A stretch of DNA of 64,000 nt from Metaphire vulgaris (taxonomy: Eukaryota; Annelida; Clitellata; Crassiclitellata; Megascolecidae): contig CM030853.1 in NCBI GenBank assembly GCA_018105865.1, positions 4,077,429-4,141,428 on the forward strand, given 5' to 3'. Position numbers and translations under genes: made by a program. How positions within the stretch are numbered: the stretch's first letter is position 1; each line of letters begins with the position of its first letter. Under the pieces are notes generated by a model. The model made no database searches and had not been told where the DNA came from. It worked only from the letters and a program-made list of their open reading frames with translations. Of the stretch, positions 36,001-51,000 are shown in pieces.

Positions 36001-39000
36001 CCAAGAGAACAACAGAAGGAACGCAAGGAACAGGTCCAACTGAAGAAACTCCATCGACGGCAGAAACGGCCAAGAGAACAACAGGTGGCACTTTAGGGAC
36101 AGGTCCAACTGAAGAAACTCCATCGACGGCAGAAACGGCCCAAGCAACAACAGGTGGTACGCCAGGGACAGGTCCAACTGAAGAAACTCCATCGACGGCA
36201 GAAACGGCAAGAGAACAACAGAAGGAACGCAAGGAACAGGTCCAACTGAAGAAACTCCATCGACTGCAGAAACGGCCAAGAGAACAACAGGTGGCACGCC
36301 TGGGACAGGTCCAACTGAAGAAACTCCATCGACTGCAGAAACGCCCAAGAGAACAACAAGTGGCACTCTAGGGACAGGTCCAACTGAAGAAACTCCATCG
36401 ACGGCAGAAACGGCCCAAGCAACAACAGGTGGAACGCAAGGAACAGGTCCCACGGAAGAAACTCCGTCGACGGCAGAAACGCCCCAGGCAACCACTGGAG
36501 GCACGCGCGGGACAGGTCCAACTGAAGAAACTCCGTCGACGGCAGAAACGCCTCTACAAACAACCGGCGGCACACGTTACCGGTCCAACTGAAGAAACTC
36601 CATCGACGGCAGAAACTGCCCAAGCAACAACAGGTGGAACGCTAGGGACAGGCCCAACTGAAGAAACTCCGTCGACGGCAGAAACGCCTCTGCAAACAAG
36701 CGGCGGCACTCACGGTACCGGTCCAACTGAAGAAACTCCATCGACGGCAGAAACTGCCCAAGCAACAACAGGTGGAACGCTGAGGGACAGGCCCAACTGA
36801 AGAAACTCCATCGACGGCAGAAACGGCCAAGAGAACAACAGGTGGCACTTTAGGGACAGGTCCAACTGAAGAAACTCCATCGACGGCAGAAACGCCCAAC
36901 AGAACAACAAGTGGCCCTCTAGGAACAGGTCCAACGGAAGAAACTCCGTCGACAGCAGAAACGCCCCAGGCAAACCACTGGAGGCACGCATGGGACAGGT
37001 CCAACGGAAGAAACTCCGTCGACGGCAGAAACGCCTCAACAAACAACCGGCGGCACACACGGTACCGGTCCAACTGAAGAAACTCCGTCGACGGCAGAAA
37101 CGGCCCAAGCAACAACAGGTGGAACGCCAGGGACAGGTCCAACTGAAGAAAGTCCATCGACGGCAGAAACGGCCAAGAGAACAACAGAAGGAACGCAAGG
37201 AACAGCTCCAACTGAAGAAACTCCATCGACGGCAGAAACGGCCAAGAGAACAACAGGTGGCACGCCTGGGACAGGTTCAACTGAAGAAACTCCATCGACG
37301 GCAGAAACGGCCGAAGCAACAACAGGTGGAACGCAAGGAACAGCTCCAACGGAAGAAACTCCGTCGACGGCAGAAACGGCCAAGAGAACAACAGGTGGCA
37401 CGCCTGGGACAGGTCCAACTGAAGAAACTCCATCGACGGCAGAAACGCCCAAGAGAACAACAAGTGGCACTCTAGGGACAGGTCCAACTGAAGAAACTCC
37501 ATCGACGGCAGAAACGGCCCAAGCAACAACAGGTGGAACGCAAGGAACAGGTCCAACGGAAGAAACTCCGTCGACGGCAGAAACGCCCCAGGCAACCACT
37601 GGAGGCACGCGCGGGACAGGTCCAACTGAAGAAACTCCGTCGACGGCAGAAACGCCTCTACAAACAACCGGCGGCACACACGTTACCGGTCCAACTGAAG
37701 AAACTCCATCGACGGCAGAAACTGCCCCCAAGCAACAACAGGTGGAACGCTAGGGACAGGCCCAACTGAAGAAACTCCGTCGACGGCAGAAACGCCTCTG
37801 CAAACAAGCGGCGGCACTCACGGTACCGGTCCAACTGAAGAAACTCCGTCGACGGCAGAAACGGCCAAGAGAACAACAGGTGGCACGCCTGGAACAGGTC
37901 CAACTGAAGAAACTCCATCGACGGCAGAAACGGCCAAGAGAACAACAGAAGGAACGCAAGGAACAGGTCCAACTGAAGAAACTCCATCGACGGCAGAAAC
38001 GGCCAAAGAGAACAACAGGTGGCACTTTAGGGACAGGTCCAACTGANNNNNNNNNNNNNNNNNNNNNNNNNNNNNNNNNNNNNNNNNNNNNNNNNNNNNN
38101 NNNNNNNNNNNNNNNNNNNNNNNNNNNNNNNNNNNNNNNNNNNNNNAACTCCATCGACGGCAGAAACGCCCAAGAGAACAACAAGTGGCACTCTAGGACA
38201 GGTCCCACTGAAGAAACTCCATCGACGGCAGAAACGGCCCAAGCAACAATAGGTGGAACGCAAGAACAGGTCCAACGGAAGAAACTCCGTCGACGGCAGA
38301 AACGCTCCAGGCAGCCACTGGAGGCACGCACGGGACAGGTCCAACGGAAGAAACTCCGTCGACGGCAGAAACGTCTCTGCAAACAACCGGCGGCACTCAC
38401 GGTACCGGTCCAACTGAAGAAACTCCGTCGACGGCAGAAACGGCCCAAGCAACAACAGGTGGAACGCCAAAGACTGGTCCAACTGAAGAAACTCCATCGA
38501 CAGCAGAAACGGCCAAGAGAACAACAGAAGGAACGCAAGGAACAGGTCCAACTGAAGAAACTCCATCGACGGCAGAAACGGCCAAGAGAACAACAGGTGG
38601 AACGCAAGGAACAGGTCCAACTGAAGAAACTCCATCGACGGCAGAAACGAACGAACCGAAACAACAAGTGGCCCTCTAGGACAGGTCCCACTGAAGAAAC
38701 TCCATCGACGGCAGAAAGGGCCCAAGCAACAACAGGTGGAACGCACGTAACAGGTCCAACGGAAGAAACTCCGTCGACGGCAGAAACGCTCCAGGCAGCC
38801 ACTGGAGGCACGCACGGGACAGGTCCAACGGAAGAAACTCCGTCGACGGCAGAAACGTCTCTGCAAACAACCGGCGGCACTCACGGTACCGGTCCAACTG
38901 AAGAAACTCCGTCGACGGCAGAAACGGCCCAAGCAACAATAGGTGGAACGCCAAAGACTGGTCCAACTGAAGAAACTCCATCGACAGCAGAAACGGCCAA

Positions 39001-42000
39001 GAGAACAACAGAAGGAACGCAAGGAACAGGTCCAACTGAAGAAACTCCATCGACGGCAGAAACGGCCAAGAGAACAACAGGTGGAACGCAAGGAACAGGT
39101 CCAACTGAAGAAACTCCATCGACGGCAGAAACGCCCAAGAGAACAACAAGTGGCACTCTAGGGACAGGTCCCACTGAAGAAACTCCATCGACGGCAGAAA
39201 CGGCCCAAGCAACAATAGGTGGAACGCAAGGAAGAGGTCCAACGGAAGAAACTCCGTCGACGGCAGAAACGCTCCAGGCAGCCACTGGAGGCACGCACGG
39301 GACAGGTCCAACGGAAAAACTACGTCGACGGCAAAAACGTCTCTGCAAACAACCGGCGGCACTCACGGTACCGGTCCAACTGAAGAAACTCCGTCGACGG
39401 CAGAAACGCCTCTGCAAACAAGCGGCGGCACTCACGGTACCGGTCCAACTGAAGAAACTCCGTCGACGGCAGAAACGGCCAAGAGAACAACAGGTGGAAC
39501 GCCTGGGACAGTTCCAACGGAAGAAACTCCATCGACGGCAGAAACGCCCAAGAGAACAACAAGTGGCACTCTAGGGACAGGTCCCACTGAAGAAACTCCA
39601 TCGACGGCAGAAACGGCCCAAGCAACAATAGGTGGAACGCAAGGAACAGGTCCAGCGGAAGAAACTCCGTCGACGGCAGAAACGCTCCAGGCAGCCACTG
39701 CAGGCACGCACGGGACAGGTCCAACGGAAGAAACTCCGTCGACGGCAGAAACGTCTCTGCAAACAACCGGCGGCACTCACGGTACCGGTCCAACTGAAGA
39801 AACTCCGTCGACGGCAGAAACGGCCCAAGCAACAACAGGTGGAACGCCAAAGACTGGTCCAACTGAAGAAACTCCATCGACATCAGAAACGGCCAAGAGA
39901 ACAACAGAAGGAACGCAAGGAACAGGTCCAACTGAAGAAACTCCATCGACGGCAGAAACGGCCAAGAGAACAACAGGTGGAACGCAAGGAACAGGTCCAA
40001 CTGAAGAAACTCCATCGACGGCAGAAACGCCCAAGCGAACAACAAGTGGCACTCTAGGGACAGGTCCCACTGAAGAAACTCCGTCGACGGCAGAAACGCC
40101 CAAGAGAACAACAAGTGGCACTCTAGGGACAGGTCCCACTGAAGAAACTCCATCGACGGCAGAAACGGCCAAGAGAACAACAGAAGGAACGCAAGGAACA
40201 GGTCCAACTGAAGAAACTCCATCGACGGCAGAAACGGCCAAGAGAACAACAGGTGGCACGCCTGGGACAAGTCCAACTGAAGAAACTCCATCGACGGCAG
40301 AAACGCCCAAGAGAACAACAAGTGGCACTCTAAGGGACAGGTCCCACTGAAGAAACTCCATCGACGGCAGAAACGGCCCAAGCAACAATAGGTGGAACGC
40401 ACGGAACAGGTCCAACGGAAGAAACTCCGTCGACGGCAGAAACGCCCCAGGCAACCACTGGAGGCACGCACGCAACAGGTCCAACTGAAGAAACTCCGTC
40501 GACTGCAGAAACGCCTCTACAAACAACCGGCGGCACACACGGTACCGGTCCAACTGAAGAAACTCCGTCGACGGCAGAAACGGCCCAAGCAACAACAGGT
40601 GGCACGCCTGGGACAGGTCCAACTGAAGAAACTCCGTCGACGGCAGAAACGGCCAAGAGAACAACAGAAGGAACGCAAGGAACAGGTCCAACTGAAGAAA
40701 CTCCATCGACGGCAGAAACGGCCAAGAGAACAACAGGTGGCACGCCTGGGACAGGTCCAACTGAAGAAACTCCATCGACGGCAGAAACGCCCAAGAGAAC
40801 AACAAGTGGCACTCTAGGGACAGGTCCAACTGAAGAAACTCCATCGACGGCAGAAACGGCCCAAGCAACAACAGGTGGAACGCAAGGAACAGGCCCAACG
40901 GAAGAAACACGTCGACGGCAGAAACGCCCCAGGCAACCACTGGAGGAACGCGGGACAGGTCCAACTGAAGAAACTCCGTCGACGGTAGAAACGCCTCTAC
41001 AAACAACCGGCGGCACACACGTTACCGGTCCAACTGAAGAAACTCCGTCGACGGAGAAACGGCCCAAGCAACAACAGGTGGAGCGCTAGGGCCAGGTCCA
41101 ACTGAAGAAACTCCGTCGACGGCAGAAACGCCTCTGCAAACAAGCGGCGGCACTCACGGTACCGGTCCAACTGAAGAAACTCCGTCGACGGCAGAAACGG
41201 CCAAGAGAACAACAGGTGGCACGCCTGGGACAGGTCCAACTGAAGAAACTCCATCGACGGCAGAAACGGCCAAGAGAACAACAGGTGGCACGCCTGGGAC
41301 AGGTCCAATGGAAGAAACTCCATCGACGGCAGAAACGGCCAAGAGAACAACAAGTGGCACTCTAGGGATAGGTCCCACTGAAGAAACTCCATCGACGGCA
41401 GAAACGGCCCAAGCAACAATAGGTGGAACGCAAGGAACAGGTCCAACGGAAGAAACTCCGTCGACGGCAGAAACGTCTCTGCAAACTACCGGCGGCACTC
41501 ACGGTACCGGTCCAACTGAAGAAACTCCGTCGACGGCAGAAACGGCCAAGAGAACAACAGGTGGCACGCCTGGGACAGCTCCAACTAAAGAAACTCCGTC
41601 GACGGCAGAAACGGGCAAGAGAACAACAGAAGGAACGCAAGGAACAGGTCCAACTGAAGAAACTCCATCGACGGCAGAAACGGCCAAGAGAACAACAGGT
41701 GGCACGCCTGGGACAGGTCCAACCGAAGAAACTCCGTCGACGGCAGAAACGCCCCAGGCAACCACTGGAGGCACGCATGGGACAGGTCCAACTGAAGAAA
41801 CTCCGTCGACGGCAGAAACGGCCCAAGCAACAACAGGTGGCACTCTAGGGACAGGTCCAACTGAAGAAACTCCATCGACGGCAGAAACGGCCAAGAGAAC
41901 AACAGGTGGCACGCCTGGGACAGGTCCAACTGAAGAAACTCCATCGACGGCAGAAACGGCCAAGAGAACAACAGAAGGAACGCAAGGAACAGGTCCAACT

Positions 42001-45000
42001 GAAGAAACTCTATCGACGGCAGAAACGGCCAAGAGAACAACAGGTGGCACGCCTGGGACAGGTCCAACGGAAGAAACTCCGTCGACGGCAGAAACGGCCA
42101 AGAGAACAATAGAAGGAACGCAAGGAACAGGTCCAACTGAAGAAACTCTCCATCGACGGCAGAAACGGCCAAGAGAACAACAGGTGGCACGCCTGGGCCA
42201 GGTCCAACTGAAGAAACTCCATCGACGGCAGAAACGCCCAAGAGAACAACAAGTGGCACTCTAGGGACAGGTCCAACTGAAGAAACTCCATCGACGGCAG
42301 AAACGGCCCAAGCAACAACAGGTGGAACGCAAGGAACAGGCCCAACGGAAGAAACACCGTCGACGGCAGAAACGCCCCAGGCAACCACAGGAGGCACGCG
42401 CGGGACAGGTCCAACTGAAGAAACTCCGTCGACGGTAGAAACGCCTCTACAAACAACCGGCGGCACACACGTTACCGGTCGATCTGAAGAACCTCCGTCG
42501 ACAGCAGAAACGGCCCAAGCAACAACAGGTGGAACGCTAGGGACAGGTCCAACTGAAGAAACTCCGTCGACGGCAGAAACGCCTCTGCAAACAAGCGGCG
42601 GCACTCACGGTACCGGCCCAACTGAAAAAACTCCGTCGACGGCAGAAACGGCCAAGAGAACAACAGGTGGCACGCCTGGGACAGGTCCAACTGAAGAAAC
42701 TCCATCGACGGCAGAAACGGCCAAGAGAACAACAGGTGGCACGCCTGGGACAGGTCCAACGGAAGAAACTCCATCGACGGCAGAAACGCCCAAGAGAACA
42801 ACAAGTGGCACTCTAGGGACAGGTCCCACTGAAGAAACTCCATCGACGGCAGAAACGGCCCAAGCAACAATAGGTGGAACGCAAAGAACAGGTCCAACGG
42901 AAGAAACTCCGTCGACGGCAGAAACGGCCAAGAGAACAACAGGTGGCACGCCTGGGGCAGGTCCAACTGAAGGAACTCCGTCGACGGCAGAAACGGCCAA
43001 GAGAACAACAGAAGGAACGCAAGGAACAGGTCCAACTGAAGAAACTCCATCGACGGCAGAAACGGCCAAGAGAACAACAGGTGGCACGCCTGGGACAGGT
43101 CCAACTGAAGAAACTCCATCGACGGCAGAAACGCCCAAGAGAACAACAAGTGGCACTCTAAAGACAGGTCCAACTGAAGAACCTCCATCGACGGCAGAAA
43201 CGGCCCAAGCAACAATAGGTGGAACGCAAAGAACAGGTCCAACGGAAGAAACTCCGTCGACGGCAGAAACGCTCCAGGCAGCCACTGGAGGCACGCACGG
43301 GACAGGTCCAACGGAAGAAACTCCGTCGACGGCAGAAACGTCTCTGCAAACAACCGGCGGCACTCACGGTACCGGTCCAACTGAAGAAACTCCGTCGACG
43401 GCAGAAACGGCCAAGAGAACAACAGGTGGCACGCCTGGGACAGGTCCAACTGAAGAAACTCCATCGACGGCAGAAACGCCCAAGAGAACAACAGAAGGAA
43501 CGCAAGGAACAGGTCCAACTGAAGAAACTCCATCGACGGCAGAAACGGCCAAGAGAACAACAGGTGGCACGCCTGGGACAGGTCCAACTGAAGAAACTCC
43601 ATCGACGGCAGAAACGCCCAAGAGAACAACAAGTGGCACTCTAGGGACAGGTCCAACTGAAGAAACTCCATCGACGGCAGAAAAGCCCAACAGAACCACA
43701 AGTGGCCCTCTAGGAACAGGTCCAACGGAAGAAACTCCTCCCACGGCAGAAACGCCCCAGGCAACCACTGGAGGCACGCATGGGACAGGTCCAACGGAAG
43801 AAACTCCGTCGACGGCAGAAACGCCTCTACAAACAACCGGCGGCACACACGGTACCGGTCCAACTGAAGAAACTCCGTCGACGGCAGAAACGGCCCAAGC
43901 AACAACAGGTGGAACGCCAGGGACAGTTCCAACTGAAGAAACTCCATCGACGGCAGAAACGGCCAAGAGAACAACAGAAGGAACGCAAGGAACAGGTCCA
44001 ACTGAAGAAACTCCATCGACGGCAGAAACGGCCAAGAGAACAACAGGTGGCACGCCTGGGACAGGTCCAACTGAAGAAACTCCATCGACGGCAGAAACGC
44101 CCAAGAGAACAACAAGTGGCACTCTAGGGACAGGTCCAACTGAAGAAACTCCATCGACGGCAGAAACGGCCCAAGCAACAACAGGTGGAACGCAAGGAAC
44201 AGGTCCAACGGAAGAAACTCCGTCGACGGCAGAAACGCCCCAGGCAACCACTGGAGGCACGCGCGGGACAGGTCCAACTGAAGAAACTCCGTCGACGGCA
44301 GAAACGCCCCTACAAACAACCGGCGGCACACACGGTACCGGTCCAACTGAAGAAACTCCGTCGACGGCAGAAACGCCCAAGACAACAACAAGTGGCACTC
44401 TAGGGACAGGTCCAACTGAAGAAACTCCATCGACGGCAGAAACGGCCCAAGCAACAACAGGTGGAACGCAAGGAACAGGTCCAACGGAAGAAACTCCGTC
44501 GACGGCAGAAACGCCCCAGGCAACCACTGGAGGCACGCGCGGGACATGTCCAACTGAAGAAACTCCGTCGACGGCAGAAACGCCTCTACAAACAACCGGC
44601 GGCACACACGGTACCGGTCCAACTGAAGAAACTCCGTCGACGGCAGAAACGCCTCTACAAACAACCGGCGGCACACACGTTACCGGTCCAACTGAAGAAA
44701 CTCCGTCGACGGCAGAAACGCCTCTGCAAACAAGCGGCGGCACTCACGGTACCGGTCCAACTGAAGAAACTCCGTCGACGGCAGAAACGGCCAAGAGAAC
44801 AACAGGTGGCACGCCTGGAACAGGTCCAACTGAAGAAACTCCATCTACGGCAGAAACGCCCAAGAGAACAACAGAAGGAACGCAAGGAACAGGTCCAACT
44901 GAAGAAACTCCATCGACGGCAGAAACGGCCAAGAGAACAACAGGTGGCACTTTAGGGACAGGTCCAACTGAAGAAACTCCATCGACGGCAGAAACGGCCC

Positions 45001-48000
45001 AAGCAACAACAGGTGGTACGCCAGGGACAGGTCCAACTGAAGAAACTCCATCGACGGCAGAAACGGCCAAGAGAACAACAGAAGGAACGCAAGGAACAGG
45101 TCCAACTGAAGAAACTCCATCGACTGCAGAAACGGCCAAGAGAACAACAGGTGGCACGCCTGGGACAGGTCCAACTGAAGAAACTCCATCGACTGCAGAA
45201 ACGCCCAAGAGAACAACAAGTGGCACTCTAGGGACAGGTCCAACTGAAGAAACTCCATCGACGGCAGAAACGGCCCAAGCAACAACAGGTGGAACGCAAG
45301 GAACAGGTCCCACGGAAGAAACTCCGTCGACGGCAGAAACGCCCCAGGCAACCACTGGAGGCACGCGCGGGACAGGTCCAACTGAAGAAACTCCGTCGAC
45401 GGCAGAAACGCCTCTACAAACAACCGGCGGCACACACGTTACCGGTCCAACTGAAGAAACTCCATCGACGGCAGAAACTGCCCAAGCAACAACAGGTGGA
45501 ACGCTAGGGACAGGCCCAACTGAAGAAACTCCGTCGACGGCAGAAACGCCTCTGCAAACAAGCGGCGGCACTCACGGTACCGGTCCAACTGAAGAAACTC
45601 CATCGACGGCAGAAACTGCCCAAGCAACAACAGGTGGAACGCTAGGGACAGGCCCAACTGAAGAAACTCCATCGACGGCAGAAACGGCCAAGAGAACAAC
45701 AGGTGGCACTTTAGGGACAGGTCCAACTGAAGAAACTCCATCGACGGCAGAAACGCCCAACAGAACAACAAGTGGCCCTCTAGGAACAGGTCCAACGGAA
45801 GAAACTCCGTCGACAGCAGAAACGCCCCAGGCAACCACTGGAGGCACGCATGGGACAGGTCCAACGGAAGAAACTCCGTCGACGGCAGAAACGCCTCAAC
45901 AAACAACCGGCGGCACACACGGTACCGGTCCAACTGAAGAAACTCCGTCGACGGCAGAAACGGCCCAAGCAACAACAGGTGGAACGCCAGGGACAGGTCC
46001 AACTGAAGAAAGTCCATCGACGGCAGAAACGGCCAAGAGAACAACAGAAGGAACGCAAGGAACAGCTCCAACTGAAGAAACTCCATCGACGGCAGAAACG
46101 GCCAAGAGAACAACAGGTGGCACGCCTGGGACAGGTTCAACTGAAGAAACTCCATCGACGGCAGAAACGGCCGAAGCAACAACAGGTGGAACGCAAGGAA
46201 CAGCTCCAACGGAAGAAACTCCGTCGACGGCAGAAACGGCCAAGAGAACAACAGGTGGCACGCCTGGGACAGGTCCAACTGAAGAAACTCCATCGACGGC
46301 AGAAACGCCCAAGAGAACAACAAGTGGCACTCTAGGGACAGGTCCAACTGAAGAAACTCCATCGACGGCAGAAACGGCCCAAGCAACAACAGGTGGAACG
46401 CAAGGAACAGGTCCAACGGAAGAAACTCCGTCGACGGCAGAAACGCCCCAGGCAACCACTGGAGGCACGCGCGGGACAGGTCCAACTGAAGAAACTCCGT
46501 CGACGGCAGAAACGCCTCTACAAACAACCGGCGGCACACACGTTACCGGTCCAACTGAAGAAACTCCATCGACGGCAGAAACTGCCCAAGCAACAACAGG
46601 TGGAACGCTAGGGACAGGCCCAACTGAAGAAACTCCGTCGACGGCAGAAACGCCTCTGCAAACAAGCGGCGGCACTCACGGTACCGGTCCAACTGAAGAA
46701 ACTCCGTCGACGGCAGAAACGGCCAAGAGAACAACAGGTGGCACGCCTGGAACAGGTCCAACTGAAGAAACTCCATCGACGGCAGAAACGGCCAAGAGAA
46801 CAACAGAAGGAACGCAAGGAACAGGTCCAACTGAAGAAACTCCATCGACGGCAGAAACGGCCAAGAGAACAACAGGTGGCACTTTAGGGACAGGTCCAAC
46901 TGAAGAAACTCCGTCGACGGCAGAAACGCCCAAGAAAACAACAAGTGGAACTCTAGGGACAGGTCCAACTGAAGAAACTCCATCGACGGCAGAAACGGCC
47001 CAAGCAACAACAGGTGGTACGCAAGGAACAGGTCCAACGGAAGAAACTCCGTCGACGGCAGAAACGCCTCTGCAAACAAGCGGCGGCACTCACGGTACCG
47101 GTCCAACTGAAGAAACTCCGTCGACGGCAGAAACGACCAATAGAACAACAGGTGGCACGCCTGGAACAGGTCCAACTGAAGAAACGCCATCGACGGCAGA
47201 AACGGCCAAGAGAACAACAGAAGGAACGCAAGGAACAGGTCCAACTGAAGAAACTCCATCGACGGCAGAAACGGCCAAGAGAACAACAGGTGGCACTTTA
47301 GAGACTGGTCCAACTGAAGAAACTCCATCGACGGCAGAAACGCCCAAGAGAACAACAAGTGGCCCTCTAGGGACAGGTCCAACTGAAGAAACTCCATCGA
47401 CGGCAGAAACGCCCAAGAGAACAACAAGTGGCCCTCTAGGAACAGGTCCAACGGAAGAAACTCCGTCGACGGCAGAAACGCCCCAGGCAACCACTGGAGG
47501 CACGCATGGGACAGGTCCAACTGAAGAAACTCCATCGACGGCAGAATCGCCGAACAGAACAACAAGTGGCCCTTTAAGGACAGGTCCAACTGAAGAAACT
47601 CCATCGACGGCAGAAACGGCCAAGAGAACAACAGAAGGAACGCAAGGAACAGGTCCAACTGAAGAAACTCCATCGACGGCAGAAACGGCCAAGAGAACAA
47701 CAGGTGGCACGCCTGGGACAGGTCCAACGGAAGAAACTCCGTCGACGGCAGAAACGCCCAAGAGAACAACAAGTGGCACTCTAGGGACAGGTCCAACTGA
47801 AGAAACTCCATCGACGGCAGAAACGGCCCAAGCAACAACAGGTGGAACGCAAGGAACAGGTCCAACGGAAGAAACTCCGTCGACGGCAGAAACGCCTCTG
47901 CAAACAAGCGGCGGCACTCACGGTACCGGTCCAACTGAAGAAACTCCGTCGACGGCAGAAACGGCCAATAGAACAACAGGTGGCACGCCTGGAACAGGTC

Positions 48001-51000
48001 CAACTGAAGAAACTCCATCGACGGCAGAAACGGCCAAGAGAACAACAGAAGGAACGCAAGGAACAGGTCCAACTGAAGAAACTCCATCGACGGCAGAAAC
48101 GGCCAAGAGAACAACAGGTGGCACTTTAGGGACAGGTCCAACTGAAGAAACTCCATCGACGGCAGAAACGCCCAAGAGAACAACAAGTGGCCCTCTAGGG
48201 ACAGGTCCAACAGAAGAAACTCCATCGACGGCAGAAACGCCCAAGAGAACAACAAGTGGCCCTCTAGGAACAGGTCCAACGGAAGAAACTCCGTCGACGG
48301 CAGAAACGCCCCAGGCAACCACTGGAGGCACGCATGGGACAGGTCCAACGGAAGAAACTCCGTCGACGGCAGAAACGCCTCTACAAACAACCGGCGGCAC
48401 ACACGGTACCGGTCCAACTGAAGAAACTCCGTCGACGGCAGAAACGGCCCAAGCAACAACAGGTGGAACGCCAGGGACAGGTCCAACTGAAGAAACTCCA
48501 TCGACGGCAGAAACGGCCAAGAGTACAACAGAAGGAACGCAAGGAACAGGTCCAACTGAAGAAACTCCATCGACTGCAGAAACGACCAAGAGAACAACAG
48601 GTGGCACGCCTGGGACAGGTCCAACTGAAGAAACTCCATCGACGGCAGAAACGCCCAAGAAAACAACAAGTGGACCTCTAGGGACAGGTCCAACTGAAGA
48701 AACTCCATCGACGGCAGAAACGGCCCAAGCAACAACAGGTGGAACGCAAGGAACAGGTCCAACGGAAGAAACTCCGTCGACGGCAGAAACGCCCCAGGCA
48801 ACCACTGGAGGCACGCGCGGGACAGGTCCAACTGAAGAAACTCCGTCGACGGCAGAAACGCCTCTACAAACAACCGGCGGCACACACGTTACCGGTCCAA
48901 CTGAAGAAACTCCGTCGACGGCAGAAACTGCCCATGCAACAACAGGTGGAACGCTAGGGACAGGTCCAACGGAAGAAACTCCGTCGACGGCAGAAACGCG
49001 TCTGCAAACAAGCGGCGGCACTCACGGTACCGGTCCAACTGAAGAAACTCCGTCGACGGCAGAAACGGCCCAAGCAACAACAGGTGGAACACTAGGAACA
49101 GGTCCACCTGAAGAAACTCCATCGACGGCAGAAACGGCCAAGAGAACAACAGGTGGCACGCCTGGGACAGGTCCAACTGAAGAAACTCCATCGACGGCAG
49201 AAACGCCCAAGAGAACAACAAGTGGCACTCTAGGGACAGGTCCAACTGAAGAAACTCCATCGACGGCAGAAACGGCCCAAGCAACAACAGGTGGAACGCA
49301 AGGAACAGGTCCAACGGAAGAAACTCCGTCGACGGCAGAAACGCCCCAGGCAACCACTGAAGGCACGCGCGGGACAGGTCCAACTGAAGAAACTCCGTCG
49401 ACGGCAGAAACGCCTCTACAAACAACCGGAGGCACACACGTTACCGATCCAACTGAAGAAACTCCGTCGACGGCAGAAACGGCCCAAGCAACAACAGGTG
49501 GAACGCTAGGGACAGGCCCAACTGAAGAAACTCCGTCGACGGCAGAAACGCCTCTGCAAACAAGCGACGGCACTCACGGTACCGGTCCAACTGAAGAAAC
49601 TCCGTCTACGGCAGAAACAGCCAAGAGAACAACAGGTGGCACGCCTGGAACAGGTCCAACTGAAGAAACTCCATCGACGGCAGAAACGGCCAAGAGAACA
49701 ACAGAAGGAACGCAAGGAACAGGTCCAACTGAAGAAACTCCATCGACGGCAGAAACGGCCAAGAGAACAACAGGTGGCACTTTAGGGACAGGTCCAACTG
49801 AAGAAACTCCATCGACGGCAGAAACGCCCAAGAGAACAACAAGTGGCCCTCTAGGGACAGGTCCAACTGAAGAAACTCCATCGACGGCAGAAACGTCCAA
49901 CAGAACAACAAGTGGCCCTCTAGGAACAGGTCCAACGGAAGAAACTCCGTCGACGGCAGAAACGCCCCAGGCAACCACTGGAGGCACGCATGGGACAGGT
50001 CCAACGGAAGAATCTCCGTCGACGGCAGAAACGCCTCTACAAACAACCGGCGGCACACACGGTACCGGTCCAACTGAAGAAACTCCGTCGACGGCAGAAA
50101 CGGCCCAAGCAACAACAGGTGGAACGCTAGGGACAGGTCCAACTGAAGAAACTCCGTCGACGGCAGAAACGCCTCTGCAAACAAGCGGCGGCACTCACGG
50201 TACCGGTCTAACTGAAGAATCTCCGTCGACGGCAGAAACGGCCAAGAGTACAACAGGTGGCACGCCTGGAACAGGTCCAACTGAAGAAACTCCATCGACG
50301 GCAGAAACGGCCAAGAGAACAACAGGTGGCACTTTATGGACAGGTCCAACTGAAGAAACTCCATCGACGGCAGAAACGCCCAAGAGAACAACAAGTGGCC
50401 CTCTAGGGACAGGTCCAACTGAAGAAACTCCATCGACGGCAGAAACGCCCAACAGAACAACAAGTGGCCCTCTAGGAACAGGTCCAACGGAAGAAACTCC
50501 GTCGACGGCAGAAACGCCCCAGGCAACCACTGGAGGCACGCACGGGACAGGTCCAACGGATGAAACTCCGTCGACGGCAGAAACGCCTCTACAAACAACC
50601 GGCGGCACACACGGTACCGGTCCAACTGAAGAAACTCCGTCGACGGCAGAAACGGCCCAAGCAACAACAGGTGGAACGCCAGGGACAGGTCCAACTGAAG
50701 AAACTCCATCGACGGCAGAAGCGGCCAAGAGAACAACAGAAGGAACGCAAGGAACAGGTCCAACTGAAGAAACTCCATCGACGGCAGAAACGGCCAAGAG
50801 AACAACAGGTGGCACGCCTGGGACAGGTCCAACTGAAGAAACTCCATCGACGGCAGAAACGCCCAAGAAAACAACAAGTGGACCTCTAGGGACAGGTCCA
50901 ACTGAAGAAACTCCATCGACGGCAGAAACGACCCAAGCAACAACAGGTGGAACGCAAGGAACAGGTCCAACGGAAGAAACTCCGTCGACGGCAGAAACGC

